Under the pieces are notes generated by a model. That model worked only from the letters and a program-made list of their open reading frames with translations. It had not been told where the DNA came from and did no database searches. This document shows, piece after piece, positions 55,825 to 64,000 of a stretch of 64,000 nucleotides of DNA; the stretch's first letter is position 1; the number at the start of each line of letters is the position of its first letter. The DNA comes from Saccharina japonica (lineage: Eukaryota; Sar; Phaeophyceae; Laminariales; Laminariaceae), in the NCBI GenBank assembly GCA_008828725.1, contig MEHQ01004064.1:44025-108024 (forward strand). Direction: 5' to 3'. The position numbers were made by a program, and so were the translations under genes.

Positions 55825-56180
55825 GTTAGACGCATGCTAACGGTAGAGGAGGTGCACCATTGTTTTTGCCTTCTGAGGGTGGTGACTTGAGGAGCTCTAT
55901 ACTAATAGTAAGTAAAAAACTGATTTTGGAGATAACTAAAAGTGCTCGTACCATATACGTACCCGATGAACAATAAATACCATGGCCTAAGCATACAACA
56001 ACATATATTTCAACAAAAAAGTGAAACTCCGACGAATTTGGGTTATAACCCTTTTAGTGCTGCACTGCGTAGAAATAACTAATTCAGTCTAATTCCAAGT
56101 GTTTTGTCCCCACATCGGGACTGCAGTCCTAAATGGGTTAAGGAGCCCCCGTCCTTCAGAAAACGTTGTAGCCAAAAAAA
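55825..56180 (+). repeat. Dispersed GCATGC repeat family, copy outside the palindrome
   Basis: ACGCATGCTAACGGTAGAGG, GGTGCACCATTG, GGTGACTTGAGGAGCTCTAT, ATGAACAATAAATACCATGG and CGACGAATTTGGGTTA modules match 39,085-39,345 (inverted) and 58,346-58,590. Near 56,103 it runs into a TTTTGTCCCCACATCGGGAC segment of the small AGTCCC element family. Confidence 0.7.
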
Positions 56181-56230
56181 GGTATACCCTATACCTCTAT
56201 CGTTGCAGGTGTCGTTCATGACCCTACACT

Positions 56231-56261
56231 CGTACTACTACTACTACTACTACTACTACTG

Positions 56262-56360
<99 letters not shown>

Positions 56361-56376
56361 ATACTACTACTATTAT

Positions 56377-56474
<98 letters not shown>
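56231..56474. repeat. CTA trinucleotide array
   Basis: Over 75 CTA units with a few GCT, AAT and TTA interruptions. Open frames of poly-Tyr or poly-Ser are artefacts. Confidence 0.97.
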
Positions 56475-56599
56475 ATGGGCATCCTCCGAAATATGTTGTC
56501 TGGTCGATTCCAATTAATAGACTGCTTCATGAATCGTTTGCCTTTGCAACTTTAAGAAATAGCTCCCTCATGCATACATTGATGTGTCAAATTCCTATT

Positions 56600-57326
56600 G
56601 CAGCGTCCGGAATCAATTGACCGGTAACATATTATTGTCGATTAAATGGAAATGCCTGATTGTCTGGACATTTGTTTTCGAAGCCTGCCAAATAAATGAA
56701 ATTGCCAGGACAATTATGTAGAAAGATGCCAACTAAAAGGAATTGCCCGCGCAATCAATTTAGAAAGATGTCACATAAATGGAATTGCCAGCACAATTGG
56801 TTGAGAAGGATGTCTATTAAATGGAATTGCCAGGACAATTGATTTAGAAGGATTCCAATTAAATGCAATTGCCAGCACAATTTATTTGGGAGGATGTCAA
56901 TTGAATGGAATTGCCAGCACAATTTATTTGGAGGGGTGTCAATTAAATAGAATTGCCAGCACAATTTATTTAGGAGAATGTTAATTAAATGGAATTGCCA
57001 GCACAATTGGCACCGAAAATATTCTGCAATTGTCCATTAGCGTTACAAAAGAATGGGATATTATATTTCAATAGACTATGGGTTCAGCAATAGGATTTCG
57101 GTGGTTACTGCTAATAGCAATTACTTCAACCATTAATGTAGATGGGTGTATATTAGCATAAATTGGGTGGACGATAGGGCCTAGTGGGTGTCTGTTAATA
57201 GGAATTGTCTGTACCATAGAGCTCGATGCGTTCCAATTAATTGGAATTGGCGACCACAATTGCCAGTCAATTGCAATAGGAAACTATTAATAGGAAATTA
57301 GACTATTGTCAATTGTCCAGGGTGTG
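56600..57326. repeat. 42-bp AT-rich satellite, inverted left unit
   Basis: Units such as GGAATTGCCAGCACAATT...GGATGTCAATTAAAT repeat at about 42 bp. The array ends at 57,326 with CAATTGTCCAGGGTGTG, the mirror of the start of the right-hand unit. 56,749-57,326 is the near-identical reverse complement of 57,341-57,918. Confidence 0.85.
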
Positions 57327-57918
57327 ATATATATATATATCACACCCTGGACAATTGACAATAGTCTAATTTCCTATTAATAGTTTCCTATTACAATTGA
57401 CTGGCAATTATGGTCGCCAATTCCAATTAATTGGAACGCATCGAGCTCTATGGTTCAGACAATTCCTATTAACAGACACCCACTAGGCCCTATCGTCCAC
57501 CCAATTTATGCTAATATACACCCATCTACATTAATGGTTGAAGTAATTGCTATTAGCAGTAACCACCGAAATGCTATTGCTGAACCCATAGTCTATTGAA
57601 ATATAATATCCCATTCTATTGTAACACTAATGGACAATTGCAGAATATTTTCGGTGCCAATTGTGCTGGCAATTCCATTTAATTAACATTCTCCTAAATA
57701 AATTGTGCTGGCAATTCTATTTAATTGACACCCCTCCAAATAAATTGTGCTGGCAATTCCATTCAATTGACATCCTCCCAAATAAATTGTGCTGGCAATT
57801 GCATTTAATTGGAATCCTTCTAAATCAATTGTCCTGGCAATTCCATTTAATAGACATCCTTCTCAACCAATTGTGCTGGCAATTCCATTTATGTGACATC
57901 TTTCTAAATTGATTGCGC
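56749..57918. repeat. Perfectly centred palindrome, at least 585 bp per arm, cut by a gap
   Basis: Every mirrored pair I checked sums to 114,667 (centre 57,333.5), with no net indels and only a few mismatches around 57,030-57,110. The centre is GGGTGTGATATATATATATA then TCACACCC. Identity persists to the last base before the N run, so the right arm probably continues into the gap. Confidence 0.92.
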
Positions 57919-58345
57919 NNNNNNNNNNNNNNNNNNNNNNNNNNNNNNNNNNNNNNNNNNNNNNNNNNNNNNNNNNNNNNNNNNNNNNNNNNNNNNNNNN
58001 NNNNNNNNNNNNNNNNNNNNNNNNNNNNNNNNNNNNNNNNNNNNNNNNNNNNNNNNNNNNNNNNNNNNNNNNNNNNNNNNNNNNNNNNNNNNNNNNNNNN
58101 NNNNNNNNNNNNNNNNNNNNNNNNNNNNNNNNNNNNNNNNNNNNNNNNNNNNNNNNNNNNNNNNNNNNNNNNNNNNNNNNNNNNNNNNNNNNNNNNNNNN
58201 NNNNNNNNNNNNNNNNNNNNNNNNNNNNNNNNNNNNNNNNNNNNNNNNNNNNNNNNNNNNNNNNNNNNNNNNNNNNNNNNNNNNNNNNNNNNNNNNNNNN
58301 NNNNNNNNNNNNNNNNNNNNNNNNNNNNNNNNNNNNNNNNNNNNN
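57919..58345. other. Assembly gap of 427 N
   Basis: A run of N. The odd length suggests a size estimate rather than a placeholder. It lies exactly where the palindromic arm should continue. Confidence 1.
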
Positions 58346-58590
58346 TATATGACGCATGCTACGATAGAGGTGCACCATATTTTGTCTGAGCTCCTCACGT
58401 AAGGAGCGTCATACCTCACCGAAAAAAACGATTTTGGAGGAAAATAAAAGTGCTACCGGATGAAAACTCTCATGACCGAAGTATACTCTGAAACATTTAT
58501 TCGTCACAAAAATGAAAGTCCGACGAATTTGGGTTAAGGAGCCCGATCGTTCAGAAAACGATTCAGCCAAAAAGTGCTACCTCAATTAAT
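58346..58590 (+). repeat. Dispersed GCATGC repeat family, copy after the gap
   Basis: GACGCATGCTACGATAGAGG, GGTGCACCAT, CTGAGCTCCTCACG, GATTTTGGAGGAAAATAAAA, CCGACGAATTTGGGTTAAGG and GTTCAGAAAACGATTCAGCC modules, in the same order as at 55,825-56,180. Confidence 0.7.
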
Positions 58591-59056
58591 TATCTCGGAC
58601 AAAAGGTTTGGCGGCCGATTAATCACTAGGATATGTTTTTACATTCTCTTTCTGCTTAAGCCTTGGACAATAGGCATCGCAATAGACTATTGCGCCTACA
58701 ATTGACCCACCGAAAAGTGTATTAAATGAAATGAGGCGGACAATTGATTCTTACCATATTGCTGCAATTGGAATTGCAAAGACAACAACATATTGTAGTC
58801 CACCTACCAATAGGAATTGCTGAAGCAATTGTTTTAGAGCTCTGTGAATTAAATGGAATTGTCTCCTGCAACTTTTTCGCTCCGGAGACTCCAATACTCT
58901 ATTTCTTCTTCAATAGGATATGGGACCTACCCGCAATGGACTATTGCTTTTACAGTAGACCTTCCGGAAGTCCATTTAAATGGAATTGGTCGAGATGCTG
59001 CTTTCGTGGTGCATCTATTAATAGGAATGGTTCGGCCAATAGGTTTGTGTTCTGGC

Positions 59057-59064
59057 CTTCTAAT
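59057..59064. repeat. Left 8-bp target-site duplication of the hAT element
   Basis: CTTCTAAT, repeated exactly at 60,103-60,110. It lies in satellite-type sequence, so the hAT inserted into the repeat. Confidence 0.93.
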
Positions 59065-60102
59065 TAGGGTTGTGTATCAACAAAAATATCACGCGTGATA
59101 TGTTGATATAAGTTGAGTTGATATAATATCAAGTATCGCATCAACACAACGCTGATAAGTTGATATATGTCAACTTATCATGATATATCAAATCAAGTGA
59201 AATTTCGTGATAAGTTGATATTTTCAGACACAAAAAGAGGCGTTTGCGTCATGTAACGCCATTTTGGGCGGTCCAACCAAGTAGCGGATAGGTGGTAGAT
59301 ATACGCGCGCACGCCGAGGGTCATCACACGCCACACGTCTCTGCTGCGTCCGAGCGTGTATTCTCAGTAGGCAGACGCGTGGTCACGAAGCACCGGAACC
59401 GCCTGGGTGGGGAGCGGGTAGCAGACATCGTGTTCCTGCACGAAAGCATGAAACATGATATCTGGTAGATAATGGTGTAGGGCGCCAAGTGCCAAGTACA
59501 AAGTACCGCTTGCAGGGACCCGGAGGGGATGAATTATCGGATGCAATGGAAGGATAAGTTAAAGGTTGTATGTACACCGTTGCAGACACCATGGGTTTCA
59601 CGTGTCTACCTATAGTAGGTTGGGTCTGTGTGATACTACTCGTGCCGTGCAGAGTTTGTTAATCGGCCGCATCCATATGGCGTGCGTCGACAAAACGACC
59701 AAATAAACTACCTAGAAGAGGCGTATGGTACAACCACACACGGGTGCGAGTGCGCATTTATTTGCGTAGATAATATGTTGCTGTCTCTGATACCTGATAC
59801 AGGCTGCAGCCAATTAAGTTATTTCAAAGGGATTGTTACCAATTGAACACGTACTCACTGCTACGGACGTGCGCATGCCTGCGCGTGTGCGGTGATTTGA
59901 CTCGTCGTGAACTTTCAACTCATCGGGGCGCTGTTGCGCTGTTTGAAACCTTCCAAAAATATCAACATATCATGATAACCTGATATATCGATGTATCATG
60001 ATATGTTGATATATATCAACATATCATGATAATATCACGCCGATTCCGCCCAAAATATCAAGTATCATATCAACCCCGTTTTTTTGTTGATACGCAACCC
60101 TA
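59065..60102. mobile_element. 1,038-bp non-autonomous hAT transposon
   Basis: The termini TAGGGTTGTGTATCAACAAA and its partner (reverse complement TAGGGTTGCGTATCAACAAA) differ at one base in 20 and are flanked by the 8-bp duplication CTTCTAAT, the hAT hallmark. Subterminal regions are dense in TGATATATCA-type motifs (59,090-59,220 and 59,960-60,070), likely transposase binding sites. The interior keeps only the C-terminal end of a hAT transposase, so the element depends on an autonomous relative. Confidence 0.93.
59292..59468 (+). pseudogene. hAT transposase C-terminal dimerisation-domain relic
   Basis: The frame reads SAASERVFSVGRRVVTKHRN followed by RLGGERVADIVFLHESM and a stop at 59,466. 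This is the conserved hAT family C-terminal dimerisation motif (S-x-x-SERVFS, then K-x-R-x-R-L and a hydrophobic FL helix). An in-frame TAG at 59,289 cuts it off from anything upstream, and the catalytic region is missing. The motif is well preserved, so the internal deletion may be recent. Confidence 0.9.
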
Positions 60103-60110
60103 CTTCTAAT
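60103..60110. repeat. Right 8-bp target-site duplication of the hAT element
   Basis: CTTCTAAT directly after the terminal CAACCCTA. Confidence 0.93.
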
Positions 60111-61063
60111 AGATATTGTTTCAGCAAATATTTTCTGGTCTTGTCTCACAATTGGAATGGTTCAATCAAACCGTTTCTGATCTCACCTTCCAATTGGAAT
60201 TGTTTCGATAATTTCTTTCTGTTCCTTTCTGTTAATAGGAATGATCGGATCAATAGGTTTCTGCCCTGACCTTCCAATTGAAATTGTTTCAACAATTAGT
60301 TTCAGGTCTTGCCTATCAATAGGAGTGGTTTGGTCAATAGGTTTCTGTGCTTACTTTCCAAATTTAATTGTTGGTCGGGTCAATAGGCTTTGTCCTGACC
60401 TTCCAATTGTTAGTGTTCAATCGTTTATTCTGACCTCGACAATTCCAATTAATAGACAGTACTTGAATTCATTTGGTTGGACAGTTTCAATTGGTAGACA
60501 ACACTCGAAACAAAATGGCTATACAAATCCGACTGATATATCTCACTCGGAATAATTTGACGGGGCAATTCCAATTAATAGAAATCACTCGAAATCATTT
60601 AGTTGGACAATTGCATTTAATAGATAGCATTTTAAATCAAGTGTCTCGGCAATTCCAATTAACAGCCAGCACCCGAAATCAATTGTGGCACAATTCCAAT
60701 TAGTAGGCAGCACCCAAAATCAGTTGCCCGGACAATTTCAATTAGTATACTACAATTGAAATCATTTGGTTGGGCAAATCCAATTAATAGACAGCATCCG
60801 AAATCAGTTGTAGCCACAATAGACTATTGTAATAGGAATGGCCCAAATAATTGTGCAGGCAATTCCAATTAATTGACAGCACCCAAAATCAGTTGTCTGG
60901 ACAATTCCAACTAGTAGGCAGCATCCAAAATAAATTACTCGGACAATTCAAATTAATATACTGCAATCAAAACCATTTGGTTGGGCAATTCCAATTAATA
61001 GACTACACCCAAAAATAATTATAGACCCAATAGACTATTGAACTAGGAATTGTCCAGGGTGTG

Positions 61064-62385
61064 TTATCTATACACGGTGTGTTGTAGGTCTTTAGAGTGG
61101 TCTACAAATTATGAGTTTTTTTACGCGCAGTACGAATTTCGCTATATACCCTATATATTTGTCTTAGCCGTCACGCCGCCAGGTGTGATGTGGTGACCGA
61201 GTAGAGACGATGATAGAAGGGAATGGAAGACGGAGGTTCGTTGCTTGAGCTTGGAAGCAAGCTTCTTCTTCGATATGGAAAGACCTCTTGTTATTATTAA
61301 CCTCGGTAGACTAGGTGAGAGACAAAAGCCTGGATGACGAAGGGAGAATGAGAAGTCACCTAAGGAGGGGGGGGGGGGAGGGTGCGAGAGCCTCTTCCAG
61401 GCTCTCGGGCCCTCTTCTCCAATGGCCCGTAAGTCGGGTTGTTACAAACCCCCGCCAATAATAGAATTCCGTTACTCTGCTAGATCTACTTCTCTAAGTC
61501 TACTGTCTGTCCGCTTATGGGAATGTTTTCATATAAGAACATTCCTATATGCTTTATGAGAACTTCTCTAATTCTTATCGGGAGTTCCGACATTAAGGAA
61601 CGTTCTAGTGGTTTAGAGCGTTCTTCTAGCCCTGACTGGCCTACCAAAGAGAACACGTGAACAATCTTTGCGGTGTCCCATCTATAGCTTTAAGGCACCA
61701 CATCACACCAGGGTATGCCACAGTGATCATTTGTTTTATTAAAATGGTTTACGACAACAGTACCGTAGTTAATCCCTTGAGAACTGGTCCCGCGAATTTG
61801 GGGGAAAACTACTTGGAATTAGTGTGGGACATTATTTCCAGTCTTGAATGGGTTAAGCCTTGTTTCACTGCGAAAAAAATGTCCTGTTCAAATTCCTAGC
61901 AAAGACTGTGCCTTAAAAGGTGGGTGTTTAATAGTGTCTGCATCATCATGCGGCCTTGAGGAAAATTAGACACCGGGAGTGTGGTGTTGCAACCGGCTTT
62001 CATTTTGAGGCAACCTCAAAGGTCCCAATATACCCTTACGCCTCCTCCGACTCTCTCGTTTCCTCGAGAGAGTAACCAGGCAACCAGTGCCGGCAATGGC
62101 GAAGGTCATTTTTTTGCTTCCGCATGGAATGAACCGCGCTATCATATATGTGCCCCTCGCTCCGCTTCCCACCGAAAATAGATGTCTACGCAACCGTCTA
62201 TATATAGAACATGCCAGTTTTGGTGTGGGAGCTCCAAAAACAAAAGCGACGGTTGAAGTTGTATATGGTAACTTTTTTGGCGAATGCCTGCCCGTAGGCG
62301 GTCCGTGGGCATCCCATAGGAAGTAACGATACCACCAACCATTGCGTTAGGGCTAGGTTAGGGGTTAGGGTTTAAAGGTCCTATA
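61064..62385. other. No recognised gene; hairpins and G tract
   Basis: Contains a G run at 61,368-61,380, a CGAGAGCC/GGCTCTCG hairpin at 61,385-61,407 and a relative of the AGTCCC-GGGGACAAA element at 61,787-61,860. A CTCTCGTTTCCTCGAGAGAG hairpin lies near 62,052-62,072. GGGTTGTTACAAACCCCCGC near 61,436-61,456 could be a retroelement border but no partner was found. Confidence 0.45.
62346..62373. repeat. Short interstitial telomere-like stretch
   Basis: GTTAGGG, TTAGGGG and TTAGGGTTT units, about four degenerate repeats. Too short to be a telomere. Confidence 0.5.
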
Positions 62386-62467
62386 CCACTCTGTTCCTAA
62401 ATATAAGCAACCTTTAATACATTAATATAAAATAAAAACGGTTCTTATAGTTCGGGACAGAGAGTGG
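62386..62467. mobile_element. 82-bp Stowaway-like MITE
   Basis: The ends CCACTCTGTTCCTAAATATAAG-type and its diverged inverse are flanked by TA (62,384-62,385 and 62,468-62,469). Shares the ATATAAG arm and the AACCTTTAATA/GGTTCTTATA arrangement with 50,199-50,268. Confidence 0.78.
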
Positions 62468-62469
62468 TA

Positions 62470-63492
62470 GCTGGTTAGTGCCTTGGAGGTTTGAAGAGGC
62501 AAATGATGTAAACGACGACTCCCCAAAAATGTACTAGTTTTAGTGTGTGGGCGGGTCCAAAATGTATGGGTTGATGGCCTACCGTCTCCTGACACTTTGA
62601 CTTCTAACATGGGTATCCTGGGTTTTTTCTTGTGCCACAGCCCCCCCCCCCCTGCCCCCACCATAACTTGTAATAGGATTAGGGTAAGGACACAAAGTAT
62701 CCCTAGCCAGGTCAGCCTATTGAACAGGTACTCGTTGGTACTCACGTGTGCTGTTTGCTTAGAGATAAAAGAAGAGCAGCTCTATTCCGTTTCCCACGAG
62801 GGAAGACTGAAAGAGCAGAAGGCTTGGTTACCGTGGACCTGGGAACTCCTGGTTCCCATCTAAGATACGCCTTCCAAGTACCGAAAATACGATGATTTTA
62901 CCTGTTACCAGGTATTTACCATCGATTCCACCCACATCCTTCCAGCAGTACCAAAACTAACTCCCCTAGAACTGCGTTCGACTTTGTTTTGTGGGGGGGG
63001 AACACTTTAAATTAGTGTGGCATCGTTTTTTTTAACATTTGTTTGTTATTATTCCATTTGCCCATCTCACAAAATGTGCAGCGCTTTTCTATTCCAATCA
63101 CATACACCCTTCCACATATAAACTAAACGATAAACTACCCTGTATAAAAACCTACGACTTAAAACTTGGGAAGGTTCTACCTGGTATCAAGCATACTAGA
63201 ATGCTTGACAAATGTTACACAGATAATGCAATCCCCTTCACGAATGAATTACTTTGGTTGTATATAAGACACCCCCCCGCCCTCCACCGCTGCTGCAACC
63301 TTTCCTCGGCAGGATTGACGCCAGCACCGTGAGAAGACGGATGAGACCGGTGTCTACCTTGGTGCTGTGCGCTCCTGACAGGCCGGCGTTGGACGAGCTC
63401 CAGGTGGGTTATGCAACCACAGCTGTGAGTTGGCTCTCTCGTTGTCGTTGGTGGTGTCAGAAGTTTCAGAGCTTTCCTGCTTCCGATCCTGT
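62470..63492. other. No recognised gene
   Basis: Mixed AT-rich DNA with a C run near 62,640-62,655 and a G run near 62,991-63,000 within a relative of the small AGTCCC element family. A moderately long plus frame begins near 63,254 but has no recognised domain. Confidence 0.45.
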
Positions 63493-63612
63493 TGAGGATC
63501 TCCTCTATGTTGGGGTGTGTTTGTTGTCGCGAACCCTTGCCTGGACTCTCGATGAGGATCTCCTCTGTGTTGGGGTGTGTTTGTTGTCGCGAATCCTTGC
63601 CCGGACTCTCGA
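63493..63612. repeat. 60-bp tandem duplication
   Basis: Two adjacent 60-bp units starting GAGGATCTCCTCT and ending CTGGACTCTCGAT/CCGGACTCTCGAT differ at about three positions. The length is a multiple of three, so surrounding frames on both strands stay open. On the minus strand each unit reads IESPGKxSRQQTHPNxEEIL. This could be a protein-coding repeat but the family is unknown. Confidence 0.8.
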
Positions 63613-64000
63613 TGCGCAACTTCAGTGCACTCGCCCCCAGATTCCTAGCAAAGATATTGCAGTCGATGCCCAGTTGGAAGTTCATCGCATGTGCCGTCAA
63701 TACGGTCTACAGACGCCAGGCCTGCGTTGTGCCCAGTGGGCTTCGCTCGACAGCGTCTATTGGTTTCAGATTCTGCGCTTCCTCGATCGGGTCATTCTGT
63801 ATGCAGTTGCTCTAGAGGTCGAGCCGGTTCATGAATCGCAACGTTCGCGTGGTGCTTGCTTTGTTGCCAGAGCGCACGTGTCATAGTTTGGAAACTTAAA
63901 AAAACATTTGCGTCGTTAAGAACTCTTGTGACAAGTACCGTGCGTTCTTTCTGCGCCAGTGCCTCGTTAACACAGTATGTCACATCAAGTGATTCTTCAA
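63613..64000. other. Window end, no recognised gene
   Basis: The plus frame from 63,254 stays open to 63,886. The minus strand also has a frame through the 60-bp repeats with SALKLRIESPGK-type sequence. I cannot decide which, if either, is coding. Confidence 0.4.

Larger units (their letters stand above)
57341..61063. mobile_element. Satellite-filled element with CACACCCTGGACAATT inverted ends
   Basis: The left end CACACCCTGGACAATTGACA is matched by a right end ending AATTGTCCAGGGTGTG (61,048-61,063), a 16-bp perfect inverted repeat. Similarity extends to AATAGTCTA. Between them are 42-bp units with core CAATTCCAATTAATAGACAG, a mixed-orientation segment at 60,110-60,420, a 427-N gap and a nested hAT element. 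CAC...GTG ends plus internal tandem repeats recall CACTA elements, but the target duplication is not clear and no transposase is seen. It could instead be a satellite array with specialised edges. Confidence 0.6.

Noticed and set aside
61190..61456. LTR retrotransposon bounded by TGTGATG...GTTGTTACA
   Set aside because: No second LTR, primer-binding site, target duplication or reverse transcriptase sequence found in the window.
62346..62373. A true telomere
   Set aside because: Only a few degenerate units, surrounded by ordinary sequence and a MITE.

Overview
The window looks like nuclear DNA from a flagellated, intron-rich eukaryote. A stramenopile such as a brown alga or relative fits best: there are spliced pentatricopeptide (PPR) exons with phase-0 introns, a spliced Bardet-Biedl chaperonin (MKKS/BBS6) homologue, abundant CAG/CAA/CTA repeats and very low gene density. 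This placement is an inference. There is no operon structure, no CRISPR array and no convincing rRNA or tRNA gene. Most long open frames are chance frames in low-complexity DNA and are not annotated.

Layout, left half. Positions 1-10,987 (arm A) recur base for base at 20,153-31,139 (arm B) after a 25-N gap (20,128-20,152). The same sequence recurs again, inverted and diverged, at 34,987-46,320 (arm C). B and C therefore form a palindrome of about 11 kb per arm around a 3.8 kb spacer. Arms A and B look noisy: scattered 1-2 bp indels, irregular minisatellite periods and a broken PPR frame. Arm C has perfectly periodic arrays, a nearly intact PPR frame and a 472-bp transposon with a 4-bp target duplication that A and B lack. 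PPR exons in the spacer read in phase into the PPR exon of arm C, so the spacer-to-C order is probably the genuine gene. Arms A and B may be a mis-joined haplotype, a chimera or an old inverted duplicate. Contig A continues past a long CAA tract into 6.5 kb of unique DNA (13,640-20,127) with a decayed PPR fragment and Harbinger-like MITEs.

Layout, middle. 46,321-49,870 is a cluster of small inverted-repeat elements: a 209-bp Harbinger-like MITE, a 133-bp fold-back, a 256-bp nested TA-flanked MITE and a 31-bp minisatellite. Two divergent genes follow. One is a minus-strand first exon of unknown function (49,874-50,023). The other is the five-exon MKKS/BBS6 homologue on the plus strand (50,270-54,842). 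They share a 246-bp intergenic region whose last 70 bp is a Stowaway-like MITE. The MKKS homologue covers only about the N-terminal half of the family.

Layout, right. 55,025-56,475 holds a decamer minisatellite, a dispersed repeat and a CTA array. 56,600-61,063 is a 42-bp satellite territory organised as two head-to-head units with CACACCCTGGACAATT ends. It is interrupted by a 427-N gap and by a complete non-autonomous hAT element (59,065-60,102) with an 8-bp target duplication and a relic of the hAT dimerisation domain. 61,064-64,000 has no recognised gene. It holds a second Stowaway-like MITE, a short telomere-like stretch and a 60-bp tandem duplication.

The probable genes are a PPR protein for organelle RNA processing, a BBSome-assembly chaperonin and one unknown. 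They have no evident joint pathway. The main content is repeat biology and an unusual assembly or chromosome structure.
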